Shown one piece after another: positions 18,576 to 27,629 of a DNA stretch of 64,000 nt. Under the pieces are notes generated by a model. It worked only from the letters and a program-made list of their open reading frames with translations, did not search any database and had not been told where the DNA came from. The stretch covers positions 62,001-126,000 of the forward strand of contig NZ_JABVWW010000002.1 of assembly GCF_013350005.1 (NCBI RefSeq), written 5' to 3'. The position numbers were made by a program, and so were the translations under genes. The stretch's first letter is position 1. Every line of letters starts with the position of its first letter. This DNA comes from Methylocystis silviterrae. Lineage in GTDB: Bacteria; Pseudomonadota; Alphaproteobacteria; Rhizobiales; Beijerinckiaceae.

Positions 18576-19862
18576 ATGGATCAGTCTATGCGTCGTCAGT
18601 CGAGAACGCGTTTCGTGCGCAGAGGGGTTGCGCCCTGGGTTTTCAGCGTAACGGCGCCCTGGGCGCTCGGCGTCGGCGTGCTGGTCTCGTTCACCGCGGT
18701 CGCGGGGCAGGACCCTGTCGCCGATTGGCGCGTTTCTCCGCTCGCGGCGCGCGCGCCAGGGGCGCTGACGCTCGGCTTCAGCGAGGCGGCGAGCGGCGAT
18801 TACGGGTTCTATGGCCAAACGCGCGCCCAAATTCAGCAGGCGCGCCTTGTCGTCGGCGGTCCGGAGGAGGGCGTTCCCGACGAGCGCGAGCCACATGTCG
18901 ATCTCAAGCCCGATGTGAAGCATTTTCCCCAGGTCGATCGGCGGCATAAGGGCGATCCGGTGGTCGCCATGCGGCCCGGATTCGATACGCGCCGGCCGCA
19001 GCCGGCGAATCTGGGGCTGAGCGAGTCGCCGCCGCTTTCCTTCGGCCTTGAGGGCAAGTCGACGCGGCCGACCGCGACGCCGCTTGCGCCTCGCGGCAAA
19101 ACCCCAGGCGACGAAGCGCTTGAAGAGGCGGACGCGGGCTCCGCGCCGGAGCCGGCGACGACGCAAAAGTCGATGGCGGCCGCCTCGCCGGCGCAGAGTT
19201 CGTCGATCTCGACGCCGACCGGCGCCGACGCGCCCCGCGACGTTGCGCGGGAGGCGCAGACCGAACGCGCCCTTCATGGCGCATCCCCGCAGACGCCGCG
19301 CGCCGTCGCGCTGGGGTCGTCGACGCCGGCGCAGCCGGACGCCGTGCCCATCGAAGTGTCGTCTTTCCCCGGCGCGACGCTGGCGCTATCGACGCCAGGC
19401 AAGGAATTGAGCGCGTCACGTCCGGATTATGCCGCTTCGATTGATCCGGAAAAGCTTGGCCGCGAGGCCCGCTGTCTGGCCGAAGCGGTCTATTTCGAGG
19501 CCCGCAGCGAGCCCGAGGCGGGGCAGGCGGCCGTCGCGCAGGTCGTGCTCAACCGTGTCCAGAGCGGCCTCTATCCGTCGAGCGTTTGCGGCGTCGTCTA
19601 TCAGAACCGGCGCCACTATCGTGGGTGCCAGTTCTCCTTCGCTTGCGAGGGCAGGTCGCTTCGCATCACCGAAGGCGACGCCTGGGAACAGGCGGTGCGC
19701 GTCGCCAAGGAGGTCATGGTTGGTCGCACCTACATCTCCGACGTCGGCCGTTCGACGCATTACCACGCCAATTACGCCCATCCGCGCTGGGCGCGCGCGC
19801 TCCGAAAGATGGACGTCATCGGCAGGCATATTTTCTACCGACTAAAGCCGGGACAGACGTAA
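18576..19862 (+). CDS. SleB-type cell wall hydrolase (Hydrolase_2)
   Basis: About 428 residues. A membrane-spanning N-terminus (APWVFSVTAPWALGVGVLVSFTAVAG) is followed by some 250 residues of low-complexity Pro/Ala/Ser linker, then the C-terminal SleB domain: REARCLAEAVYFEARSEPEAGQAAVAQVVLNRVQSGLYPSSVCGVVYQN and THYHANYAHPRWA. The leading Glu of that domain is the presumed catalytic acid of this muralytic family. It likely cleaves peptidoglycan in the periplasm while anchored in the inner membrane. The start is uncertain: ATG at 18576 or at 18588. Confidence 0.85.
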   Translation: MDQSMRRQSRTRFVRRGVAPWVFSVTAPWALGVGVLVSFTAVAGQDPVADWRVSPLAARAPGALTLGFSEAASGDYGFYGQTRAQIQQARLVVGGPEEGVPDEREPHVDLKPDVKHFPQVDRRHKGDPVVAMRPGFDTRRPQPANLGLSESPPLSFGLEGKSTRPTATPLAPRGKTPGDEALEEADAGSAPEPATTQKSMAAASPAQSSSISTPTGADAPRDVAREAQTERALHGASPQTPRAVALGSSTPAQPDAVPIEVSSFPGATLALSTPGKELSASRPDYAASIDPEKLGREARCLAEAVYFEARSEPEAGQAAVAQVVLNRVQSGLYPSSVCGVVYQNRRHYRGCQFSFACEGRSLRITEGDAWEQAVRVAKEVMVGRTYISDVGRSTHYHANYAHPRWARALRKMDVIGRHIFYRLKPGQT

Positions 19863-19890
19863 TTTTTCTACCGCGGCCCTGCCTGCCCCG

Positions 19891-20718
19891 ATGGCATGTT
19901 CCCTGCACACGGCAGAAGAACCTGAGGCGAGCGTGCGGAACAACAAAGCGGCGGCATTCGGCGGCGGGACGATTATCGGAGTCCTGGGCGGTCTAATCGG
20001 CTTGGGCGGCGCTGAATTTCGGCTCCCGCTTCTCATTGGCGCGTTTCGGTTCCCTGCTCTCGAAGCCGTCATTGTTAATAAGGCGACAAGCCTAATCGTC
20101 GTGGCTTCGGCGTTGCCTTTTAGGGCGGCGACGGTGCCGCTGAGCGACGTCGCCGCTCATTGGCCGGTGGTTCTGAATCTGCTCGCTGGGAGTCTCTTCG
20201 GAGCGTGGCTTGGGGCTGGGTGGGCGACCCGCATCAGGTCAGAGACGCTCTACCGCATCATCGCCTTCTTGCTGGTCAGCATCGCAGCGCTGCTGCTGTT
20301 TGGGCACGAACAGCACACAGCTGGTCAAGCGCTTGCGACCGGTAGTCTTCGTGTCGCCGCGGGGACGGCGGCAGGATTCGCAATCGGGGTCGTCGCATCG
20401 CTTCTCGGCGTCGCGGGGGGCGAACTGCTGATTCCGACGCTGGTGTTACTGTTCGGCGAGGATATCAAACTCGCGGGTAGCCTCTCCCTCGCCATCAGCC
20501 TCCCGACGATGATCGTGGGCTTCACCCGCTATAGCCGTGACCGGAGTTTCGCCGTGCTACGACAAAACCGCCGTTTTCTATTGGTTATGGCGCTTGGCTC
20601 GGTCGTCGGAACATTCGTTGGAGGACGGGCGCTCGGCATTATCCCGAGCGCGATCTTGCTTCCCATGCTGGCAGGAATTCTGCTGATTTCCGCAGTTAAA
20701 GTCTGGCGGCATGGATGA
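19891..20718 (+). CDS. TauE/SafE family sulfite exporter-like permease
   Basis: 275 residues, almost all hydrophobic, with seven to eight predicted membrane segments in two similar halves: GGGTIIGVLGGLIGLGGAEFRLPLLIG in the first and GTAAGFAIGVVASLLGVAGGELLIPTLVLLFG in the second. The repeated G-LxG(V/L)GGxE(F/L) pattern marks the TauE/SafE (DUF81) family, which moves sulfite, sulfoacetate or related anions. Nothing adjacent suggests a substrate. It starts 28 bases after the SleB gene and ends convergent to pabC. Confidence 0.85.
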   Translation: MACSLHTAEEPEASVRNNKAAAFGGGTIIGVLGGLIGLGGAEFRLPLLIGAFRFPALEAVIVNKATSLIVVASALPFRAATVPLSDVAAHWPVVLNLLAGSLFGAWLGAGWATRIRSETLYRIIAFLLVSIAALLLFGHEQHTAGQALATGSLRVAAGTAAGFAIGVVASLLGVAGGELLIPTLVLLFGEDIKLAGSLSLAISLPTMIVGFTRYSRDRSFAVLRQNRRFLLVMALGSVVGTFVGGRALGIIPSAILLPMLAGILLISAVKVWRHG

Positions 20719-20756
20719 TGAGAGCGAGAGGAGCCGCTTTTTCGGCCGCTAGCCCG

Positions 20757-21422
20757 TTAATCGACAAGCCGCGCGCGAACCAGCCCGCGCACCGAATTGC
20801 CGAGAAAAAACTCTGACTGCGAAATATCTTCAAGGCGCAAGATGGACTCGCAGGCGCGCCCTTGCGCAATGAGCGCGGCGCGCAGCGTTCCCGGCAGCAG
20901 GCCACAGGACAGCGGCGGGGTCAGCAAAATGTCGCCCTGAGGCGCGAAGAGATTGCAGCGCGCCGCTTCGCACAGCTCGTCGCGCTCATTTTGAAAGAGA
21001 ACTTCATCGGCCCCGCAGCGCTGCGCCGCCTCGGCGAGCGCGTCTTCATAGAGCGCGCGCCGCGTCGTCTTGTGCCACAACAGCGGATCGGCGGAGGAAA
21101 AGCGCCGTTTCGCGAAGGCGACGCGCCAGACGGTATCGGACGGAATCGGCTCAATCGGCGTGACGCTGGTTTCGATCGTTCCGTCGCGCGCAAGGACCAG
21201 CCGCACGCGAAGGCGCCCGCTCGACGCGCCCGCAACAGCGGCGTTTAGCGCGTCGCGGATGCGCGCGTCATCATGTGCGAAGCCGAGCGCAGCGCTCGAA
21301 GCCGCAAGCCGCGCGAGATGTTCGGCCAGCAAGCCGAAGCCCTCGTCGCGCGTCCACAGCAGCGTTTCGATCAGGCCGAAGTCGTTCTCGCGCCCGTCAG
21401 AAAGCGCGCCTTGATCAGACAT
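20757..21422 (-). CDS. pabC: Aminodeoxychorismate lyase-like class IV aminotransferase
   Basis: 221 residues of the PLP-dependent fold type IV family. FGLIETLLWTRDEGFGLLAEHLARL opens it, the PLP lysine lies in WHKTTRRALYEDAL, and EVLFQNERDELCEAARCNLFA and LSCGLLPGTLRAALI follow. Its position, overlapping the end of pabB by 52 bases on the same strand, identifies it as the lyase that turns aminodeoxychorismate into 4-aminobenzoate for folate. The protein is shorter than E. coli PabC (269), as usual for PabB-linked versions that elsewhere are fused. Confidence 0.88.
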   Translation of the reverse strand: MSDQGALSDGRENDFGLIETLLWTRDEGFGLLAEHLARLAASSAALGFAHDDARIRDALNAAVAGASSGRLRVRLVLARDGTIETSVTPIEPIPSDTVWRVAFAKRRFSSADPLLWHKTTRRALYEDALAEAAQRCGADEVLFQNERDELCEAARCNLFAPQGDILLTPPLSCGLLPGTLRAALIAQGRACESILRLEDISQSEFFLGNSVRGLVRARLVD

Positions 21423-22555
21423 TCCTCATACTCTTCGCGCGCGCGGGAGTCGGCGACGACGGCGGAGCCGACATTGCAGACGAGGTCGCCTTCCGGGAAA
21501 ATGGTCAGCGTGCGGATCGCGACGTTGAAACGAATGTCGCCATCAGGCGCGATGACGCCGAGCGCCCCGCAATAGACGCCGCGCGCCGCGCATTCGAGAT
21601 CGCGGATGATTTCCATCGCGCGGATCTTGGGCGCGCCGGTCACCGAGCCGCAAGGGAAAAGCCCGGTGAACAGATCCTTCAGCGTCACGTCGTCGCGCAG
21701 CCGCGCCTCGATGCCCGACGTCATCTGATGCAGCGTCGGATAGGTTTGGATGGTGAAAAGATCCGTCACTTTCACCGTGCCGACGACGGCGAGGCGAGAG
21801 AGATCATTTCGAAGAAGATCGACGATCATCAGATTTTCGGCGCGCGATTTTTCGTCTTCGACGAGATATTGCGCGCGCGCCATGTCTTCGGTCGGCATCA
21901 CGCCGCGCTGCGCGGTGCCTTTCATCGGACGGGCGCGAATGTCGCGGTCCTGCGCCTCGAAGAAGACTTCCGGCGAGAGCGACACGACGGTTTCGGCTTC
22001 CAGCGCCACGACCCCGCCATAAGCGACCGGCTGGCGCTTGCGCAGACCGCGATAAAGCGAAAGCGCATCGCCGTCATAGCGTCCGTACAGCGGGAAGGTG
22101 AGATTGATCTGATAAACATCGCCGGCGAAAATATAGTCTCGGCACGTGTTGAATCGTTGCGTGTACTCTTCCTGAGTCCAGGCAGGGGAAAGCGGAATGT
22201 TCGGCGCCGCGCTCTCGGCAGGCGGCAGCGACCAGGGCCGCGGCGCTCGAAACGCGCCGAAAAGGAGCAGCGGCGTCTGCGCGTCGGGCGTCGCCTGAGC
22301 GGCGAATTTTGGCTCCAGCGCATAGCCGAGCTCGTAGCCGGCGTAGCCGGCGAGATAGAGGCCGCGTCGGGTCGCCGCCTCCATGCATTCGAACGCCGCC
22401 GCGACGTCTTTCGCCGCGCGCGCGACGATGATCTCCTCAGGCTCCTCGAACAGCAGCGCCTGTCCGTCGCTGCGGCCGTCTTCGAAAACGACGTAAGGCC
22501 GCGCCGGCGCGTCTTTTTGCGTCAGGACGGCGGGGCGTTCGGCGGCGTCTTGCAT
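21371..22555 (-). CDS. pabB: Aminodeoxychorismate synthase component I
   Basis: 394 residues of the chorismate-binding family (PabB/TrpE). Signatures: the GDVYQINLTFPLYGRYDGD region, VVSLSPEVFFE, RPMKGTAQRG, VDLLRNDLSRLAVVGTVKV, TYPTLHQMTSGIEARLRDDVTLKDLFTGLFPCGSVTGAPKIRAMEII and REEYEECLIKARFLTG. It makes 4-amino-4-deoxychorismate from chorismate, with ammonia supplied by a glutaminase partner not found here. The ATG at 22555 is chosen; a TTG at 22573 is possible. The gene runs into pabC, giving a pabB-pabC folate unit. Confidence 0.92.
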   Translation of the reverse strand: MQDAAERPAVLTQKDAPARPYVVFEDGRSDGQALLFEEPEEIIVARAAKDVAAAFECMEAATRRGLYLAGYAGYELGYALEPKFAAQATPDAQTPLLLFGAFRAPRPWSLPPAESAAPNIPLSPAWTQEEYTQRFNTCRDYIFAGDVYQINLTFPLYGRYDGDALSLYRGLRKRQPVAYGGVVALEAETVVSLSPEVFFEAQDRDIRARPMKGTAQRGVMPTEDMARAQYLVEDEKSRAENLMIVDLLRNDLSRLAVVGTVKVTDLFTIQTYPTLHQMTSGIEARLRDDVTLKDLFTGLFPCGSVTGAPKIRAMEIIRDLECAARGVYCGALGVIAPDGDIRFNVAIRTLTIFPEGDLVCNVGSAVVADSRAREEYEECLIKARFLTGARTTSA

Positions 22556-22677
22556 TTTTGGCGGGGCTCGCAATGGAATGTGATGTTACATCAGCCGGCT
22601 CCAGTTATGAAACGCCGCGTCGTCGCGCAACCTCCGATCCGCTTTGCTCTCGCTGCGCGCGCGGGCTATGAGGCCCT

Positions 22678-23520
22678 ATGTCGAAATCCCCGCCGCTCCG
22701 CTTTCTGTTCATCGGCGACGTTCTGGGCCGTTCGGGCCGCGCGGCTTTGTCGCGCTTTGTCCCCCGGCTGCGCGAAAAATGGGCGCTCGACTTCGTCGTC
22801 GCCAATGGCGAGAACGCCGCCGGAGGCTTTGGCATCACCGAAGCCATTTGTGAGGAAATGCTCGGCCTTGGGGTCGATTGCGTCACCCTCGGCAATCACG
22901 CCTTCGATCAGCGCGAGGCGCTGGTTTTCATCGAACGCCAGCCGCGGCTGCTGCGCCCGATCAATTATCCGCCGGGAGCGCCGGGACGCGGCGCCGGCCT
23001 CTATACGGCGGCGCGCGGGCAGCAAGTGCTCGTCGTCAATCCGATCGGCCGGGTCTTCATGGACGCGCTCGACGATCCTTTTGCCGCCATTGAGCGCGAG
23101 CTTGGCGCCTGCCCGCTTGGCGTCGGATGCGACGCCATTTTTATCGACATGCACGCCGAGGCGTCGAGCGAGAAAATGGCGATGGCGCATTTCGTCGACG
23201 GCCGCGCGTCCGTGGTGGTCGGCTCGCACACGCATACCCCGACCGCCGACGCGCAGATCCTGCCTGGAGGCACCGGCTATCAGACTGACGCCGGCATGAC
23301 GGGCGATTACGACTCGGTCGTCGGCATGGACAAGGAGGAGCCGCTTCGTCGGTTCCTGCGCAAGACGCCCGGCGCGCGCTTTGAGCCCGCGAATGGCGAG
23401 GCGACCTTCTGCGGCGTGGCGGCCGAAATCGGCGCCGACGGCTTGGCGACCATGATCTCGCCGGTGCGGCTCGGCGGCCGGCTGCGGGAAGAGTGGCCGA
23501 AGGAATGGGACGCGTCTTGA
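22678..23520 (+). CDS. YmdB-family metallophosphoesterase (TIGR00282)
   Basis: 280 residues. Metal-binding motifs in order: FIGDVLGRSGR near residue 11, NGENAAGGFGI, LGNHAFDQ, FIDMHAEASSEK, VVGSHTHTPTADAQIL and TDAGMTGDYDSVVGM. These are the TIGR00282 (YmdB) calcineurin-like signatures; B. subtilis YmdB hydrolyses 2',3'-cyclic nucleotides. The role in alphaproteobacteria is not settled. It is divergent from pabB and followed by the zinc metallopeptidase gene. Confidence 0.9.
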   Translation: MSKSPPLRFLFIGDVLGRSGRAALSRFVPRLREKWALDFVVANGENAAGGFGITEAICEEMLGLGVDCVTLGNHAFDQREALVFIERQPRLLRPINYPPGAPGRGAGLYTAARGQQVLVVNPIGRVFMDALDDPFAAIERELGACPLGVGCDAIFIDMHAEASSEKMAMAHFVDGRASVVVGSHTHTPTADAQILPGGTGYQTDAGMTGDYDSVVGMDKEEPLRRFLRKTPGARFEPANGEATFCGVAAEIGADGLATMISPVRLGGRLREEWPKEWDAS

Positions 23521-23609
23521 GCCGCCGAGGGCCGCTCTACCCAGAGGCAGTAAGCTCGCTTAAATAGCTCATCGAGCAGCGCCCCCGGGCGCGGGTCCGG
23601 AGCGCGAAG

Positions 23610-24503
23610 ATGAAATGGGAAGATCTCCAGTCGTCCGAGAATATCGAGGATCGTCGCGGCTCCGGACCGATGATGGGAGGCGGGTCTCGCATGGGCGCGG
23701 GCGGCATCGGCCTTGGCACGATGGTGATCCTTGGACTGATCGGTTGGGCGCTCGGCGTCAATCCAGCGATTCTCATCGGCGGCGCGCAGATGATCAACAA
23801 TATGCGCCAGGAGCGCGAGGCGGCTTTGCCCCGCCAGGAGGCGCCGCGGCAAAGCGCGCCGACCGATCAACTGGGTCGCTTTGTCGCGAAGGTGGTGGGC
23901 TCCAACGAGCAGGTCTGGTCGCGAGTGCTTCCCGAACAAAAGGGCGTGCGCTTTCAGCCGCCGCGGCTCGTTCTCTTCAATGGCTACACCCAGTCGCGCT
24001 GCGGCGCGGCGCAGTCGGCGATGGGGCCGTTCTATTGTCCGCTCGATCAGCGCATCTATCTGGACACCTCCTTCTTCCGCGACATGCAGCGGCGGTTCGG
24101 CGGCGGCGGCGATTTCGCCTATGCCTATGTGATCTCGCACGAGATGGGCCATCACATTCAGAACCTTATGGGCATTCTGCCGAAGATCCAGCGGGCGCAG
24201 CAATTGGCGAGCAGCCGTTCGGAAGCCAACGCGCTTTCGGTGCGCGCGGAGCTGATGGCGGATTGCCTCGCCGGCGTCTGGGCCAACAACGCCAACAAGC
24301 AAAAGCCTATTCTCGAGGAAGGCGACATTGAGCAGGCCGTCGCTTCGGCGCAGGCGATCGGCGACGATCGGCAGCAAAGGGCTACTCGCGGCTATGTGGT
24401 GCCGGATAGCTTTACGCATGGCTCGGCTGCGCAGCGCACGCAGTGGCTGCTGAAAGGCTTGCGCACGGGCAGCATTGACGCCTGCAATACATTCGCGCGC
24501 TAA
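23610..24503 (+). CDS. YpfJ-type neutral zinc metallopeptidase
   Basis: 297 residues. One glycine-rich membrane segment lies near residues 30-60 (GIGLGTMVILGLIGWALGVNPAILIGG). The zinc motif HEMGHH begins at residue 177, and the conserved ELMADCLAGVWA supplies the third ligand region. Other family landmarks are VLFNGYTQSRCGAAQSAMGPFYCPLDQRIYLD. This is the KPN_02809/YpfJ family, membrane-anchored with a periplasmic catalytic domain; the substrate is unknown. It is convergent with the following small gene, 17 bases away. Confidence 0.9.
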   Translation: MKWEDLQSSENIEDRRGSGPMMGGGSRMGAGGIGLGTMVILGLIGWALGVNPAILIGGAQMINNMRQEREAALPRQEAPRQSAPTDQLGRFVAKVVGSNEQVWSRVLPEQKGVRFQPPRLVLFNGYTQSRCGAAQSAMGPFYCPLDQRIYLDTSFFRDMQRRFGGGGDFAYAYVISHEMGHHIQNLMGILPKIQRAQQLASSRSEANALSVRAELMADCLAGVWANNANKQKPILEEGDIEQAVASAQAIGDDRQQRATRGYVVPDSFTHGSAAQRTQWLLKGLRTGSIDACNTFAR

Positions 24504-24520
24504 TCGGCCGGACGCCGCGC

Positions 24521-25039
24521 CTATAGGACGCAGCGGGCGCGGGTCGTCAGATCGGCGCCCCGCATCTTTCGCACAAGTCGCGCCAAATCCGCGCCTTCGG
24601 CCGCCGCCGCGAGCGCGCTCTTTGGCGCAATGAGCCCGACCGGACGCGCCAGACCCGGCGCAAGGCGGGTGATCAGCGAATCCGGAGCCAGCCGAAGCGT
24701 TCGGGCGCGGCTGGCGTCGCCATGGGCGAAAAAATCCTGCGCTTCCTCGGCGAAGCCGCGCTCCACGGCGAAACCGGCCAGCAGAAGGAGAAGATGGTCG
24801 CGCCGCGCCGCTTTCAGCGCCTGCGCCAAGCCGTCGCCGGCGTGCGGCGCTTCGATCAGCGCGCAGCCGGCTTCGTCGGCGATCCCGTCCAGGCCTCGTC
24901 CCGGCGCGGCGAGGATCAGTGCGTCGGCGATCAGTCCCTGAACGCACGATTCGACGAGCGAACCGAGGCTGCGCGCCACGGCCGCCGGGCGCAATGGCGC
25001 GCCGGGAGAGTCGAAGGCGATCAGCGCGGCGGTCAGCAT
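24521..25039 (-). CDS. Conserved hypothetical protein, possibly glycosyltransferase-like fold
   Basis: 172 residues from the ATG at 25039 (MLTAALIAFDSPGAPLRPAAVARSLGSLVESCVQGLIADALILAAPG). The alternation of strand, helix and acidic turns (FDSPG, AGCALIEAP, RRDHLLLLLAGFAVERGF) hints at a nucleotide-sugar-transferase-like alpha/beta fold, but no DXD motif is present. The frame remains open far upstream in antisense to the next gene, which I regard as artefact. Divergent from the NAD(P)HX repair gene, with a 120-base promoter gap. Function not assigned. Confidence 0.55.
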   Translation of the reverse strand: MLTAALIAFDSPGAPLRPAAVARSLGSLVESCVQGLIADALILAAPGRGLDGIADEAGCALIEAPHAGDGLAQALKAARRDHLLLLLAGFAVERGFAEEAQDFFAHGDASRARTLRLAPDSLITRLAPGLARPVGLIAPKSALAAAAEGADLARLVRKMRGADLTTRARCVL

Positions 25040-25159
25040 GTCGCTGACATAGCGGAAACCGAGGCGCGGCGGAATGCGGCGCCGCGTCAACAGGCTTTGC
25101 GTCCATCTTGTGGGCCGGCGCCCATTGCGCGGGCGGCGGCCTTCGGTCACCATCGCGCC

Positions 25160-26698
25160 ATGCCCTCCGCGTTCCCGCTCGAAATCCTCACGACGGATCA
25201 AATGGCTCGCGCCGATCGCCTGACGATCGAGAGCGGCGTGCCGGCGATGTCGCTGATGGAGAGCGCCGCCGTGGCGATCGCGCGTGCGACCAGCCAAATT
25301 CTTCAACGCACCAGCGGGCGTCGGGTGTTGGTGCTCTGCGGTCCGGGCAACAATGGCGGAGACGGCTTTGTCGCGGCGCGGCTGCTGCGTGCGCAGCGCT
25401 ATAAAGTGCGCGTCGCCTCCCTGACCCCGCTCGACCAATTGCGTGGCGACGCGGCGCAAGCGGCCGCCGCCTGGCCCTGCCCAGTCACTTCCGCGCTCGA
25501 GTGCAGCTTCGACGGCATCGATCTCGTTATCGACGCTCTGTTCGGCACGGGCCTCGCGCGCGATCTCGATTCGAACGCAAGCGCGCTCGTCCGCCGCCTG
25601 AACCGCTGGCGGCGCGAAAGCGGCCAGAACGTCGTCGCCGTCGATATTCCAAGCGGCGTCGACGGGACGACCGGCGCGGTGCGCGGCGCGGCGGTGGAGG
25701 CCGACGCGACCGTCACCTTCTTTCGCGTGAAGACCGGCCATCTGCTGTTGCCCGGCCGTCTGCATTGCGGCGCGCTCACCTGCACGCATATTGGCATTCG
25801 ACCCTCCGCGCTCGATTCGCTCGCCGTTGAGACTTTCGTCAACATGCCGCAGCTCTGGCGCGCCGCGCTGCCCCTGCCGAAAGTCGAGGGCCACAAATAT
25901 TCGCGCGGCCATGCGCTGGTCGTTTCGGGCGGCGCCTCCTTTACGGGCGCCGCGCGGCTTTCGGCGGCTGCGGCCTTGCGCGCCGGCGCGGGTCTCGTAA
26001 CGCTCGCCAGCCCAACCGAAGCGCTTGCGGTCAACGCCAGCGCGCTCACGTCGGTCATGGTTCGGCCGGCCAATGGCGCGAAGGGCCTCGGCAAGGTTCT
26101 CTCCGACGAGCGCAAAAATGCCGTCGCCATCGGTCCGGGGCTAGGCGTCAGCGAGGAAAGCTGCGCACAGGTCGAAACGGCGCTTGCGCCGCAGGCCTAT
26201 CGCCGCGCCGCGGTCCTCGACGCGGACGCGCTCTCGAGCTTCGCCGGCGATCCAGAGCGGCTGTGGCGCGCAACGCGCGCTGCGCCAGGTCCAGTGGTGA
26301 TGACGCCGCACGCCGGCGAATTCGCACGGCTCTTCGCCGCGTGCGAGACCGATTGCAGCTGCCGCTCGAAACTCGACAAGGCGCGCGAGGCGGCGCGCGC
26401 CAGCGGCGCGGTTGTGCTCTTCAAGGGGGCGGATACGGTCGTCGCCGCGCCCGATGGACGCGCCTCAATCCTTCCCTATGCGACGCCCTGGCTCGCCACC
26501 GCGGGCTCGGGCGACGTCTTGACCGGCGTCATCGCCGGCTTGCTGGCGCAGCGCATGGACGGCTTCCTCGCCGCGTCCTGCGCCGCCTGGATGCATGCGC
26601 GCGCCGCCGAGATTTTTGGTCCGGGGCTGATCGCCGACGATATCATCGCCGCCTTGCCGCAGGTGTGGCGGGAGCTCTGCGCGGCGCAACAAAAATAG
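25160..26698 (+). CDS. nnr: Bifunctional NAD(P)HX epimerase and ADP-dependent dehydratase
   Basis: 512 residues, a fusion of two repair enzymes. The N-terminal YjeF domain (ADRLTIESGVPAMSLMESAA, VLCGPGNNGGDGFVAARLL, DLVIDALFGTGL, VVAVDIPSGVDGTTGAVRG) epimerises R-NAD(P)HX. The C-terminal ribokinase-like domain (KYSRGHALVVSGGASFTGAARLSAAAALRAGAGLVTLA, GPGLGVSEE, VVMTPHAGEFARLF, LATAGSGDVLTGVIAGLLAQ) dehydrates the S form using ADP. Together they restore damaged nicotinamide cofactors. Start ATG 25160 (MPSAFPLEILTTDQM). Confidence 0.93.
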   Translation: MPSAFPLEILTTDQMARADRLTIESGVPAMSLMESAAVAIARATSQILQRTSGRRVLVLCGPGNNGGDGFVAARLLRAQRYKVRVASLTPLDQLRGDAAQAAAAWPCPVTSALECSFDGIDLVIDALFGTGLARDLDSNASALVRRLNRWRRESGQNVVAVDIPSGVDGTTGAVRGAAVEADATVTFFRVKTGHLLLPGRLHCGALTCTHIGIRPSALDSLAVETFVNMPQLWRAALPLPKVEGHKYSRGHALVVSGGASFTGAARLSAAAALRAGAGLVTLASPTEALAVNASALTSVMVRPANGAKGLGKVLSDERKNAVAIGPGLGVSEESCAQVETALAPQAYRRAAVLDADALSSFAGDPERLWRATRAAPGPVVMTPHAGEFARLFAACETDCSCRSKLDKAREAARASGAVVLFKGADTVVAAPDGRASILPYATPWLATAGSGDVLTGVIAGLLAQRMDGFLAASCAAWMHARAAEIFGPGLIADDIIAALPQVWRELCAAQQK

Positions 26699-26939
26699 GC
26701 AGCCGAAGCGAGCGGTTCTTTCTTGTCCGTTTCGCGAGCGTGGCCCTATGCGAGGACGAGCCCGCGGACTTGTCGTGACCTCGAGAGCTTCGTAGACTCG
26801 TCCCTGCTTGAGCGAGGGCGCGCGACGCCGACGATGATCGCCTTAGTTCGCGCTCCTGTCCCAAGCGGCTTCCGTCGCTGTCACATTGCTGTCGCAGCCA
26901 GGCCGCTTTTGAGGCGACGGCTGGAAGAAAACGAGCGTG

Positions 26940-27587
26940 ATGAAATCCTTCGAAAAACTGTTGCTTGAGAACAAAGCCTGGGCCGAGGAAGTCCGGGAGC
27001 GCGATCCCGGCTATTTCGAGCGTCTCGCGGCCGATCAGAAGCCCGAATTCTTGTGGATTGGCTGCTCCGACAGCCGCGTGCCGGCCGACATCATCGTCAA
27101 CGCGCTGCCGGGCGCGATTTTCGCGCACCGCAACATCGCCAATCAGGTGATCTGCACGGACTTCAACTGTCTCAGCGTCATCCAATACGCTGTGCAGGTG
27201 CTCAAAGTTCCGCACGTCATCGTCTGCGGTCACTATAATTGCGGCGGCGTTCGCGCCGCCCTTGACCGACAGCGCCCCGATCTGGAGCTGCTCAATAAAT
27301 GGCTGATGCACATTAAAGACACCTATCGGATGCATAGAGATGAGATCGACGCGCTCAACTCTCAGACAGAACGCGCCGACCGACTTGTCGAACTCAATGT
27401 GATCGAGCAGGTTATGCGTCTGTCGCAATTTTCGATTGTGCAGACCGCCTGGAAAGAGGACCAGCGGCCGATGCTGCACGGCTGGGTGTTCGGGCTCGAT
27501 GACGGAATACTGCATCAGCTCATTACATTGCCCCCGGGCAGCGACGTCGACGTCATCTATCAGCAACACGGCGGCGAGGATTTCTAA
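26940..27587 (+). CDS. can: Beta-class carbonic anhydrase
   Basis: 215 residues. It interconverts CO2 and bicarbonate. Zinc ligands and catalytic dyad are in place: C42, D44 and R46 in GCSDSRVPAD, H98 and C101 in VCGHYNCGGV, numbering identical to E. coli Can. An in-frame GTG directly precedes the ATG at 26940. Forty-two bases downstream a SulP transporter gene begins on the same strand, so the pair is probably one operon supplying or equilibrating cytoplasmic bicarbonate for carboxylases. The 26699-26939 gap shows no gene. Confidence 0.95.
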   Translation: MKSFEKLLLENKAWAEEVRERDPGYFERLAADQKPEFLWIGCSDSRVPADIIVNALPGAIFAHRNIANQVICTDFNCLSVIQYAVQVLKVPHVIVCGHYNCGGVRAALDRQRPDLELLNKWLMHIKDTYRMHRDEIDALNSQTERADRLVELNVIEQVMRLSQFSIVQTAWKEDQRPMLHGWVFGLDDGILHQLITLPPGSDVDVIYQQHGGEDF

Positions 27588-27629
27588 CCGGCCGCGCGGC
27601 GTAATGCCGCCAATAAGGAGAATTCAGGC

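Noticed and set aside
23307-25106. 599-codon minus-strand frame across the YmdB and YpfJ genes
   Set aside because: It covers two well-defined plus-strand enzymes and reads as Arg/Ala-rich low-complexity sequence.
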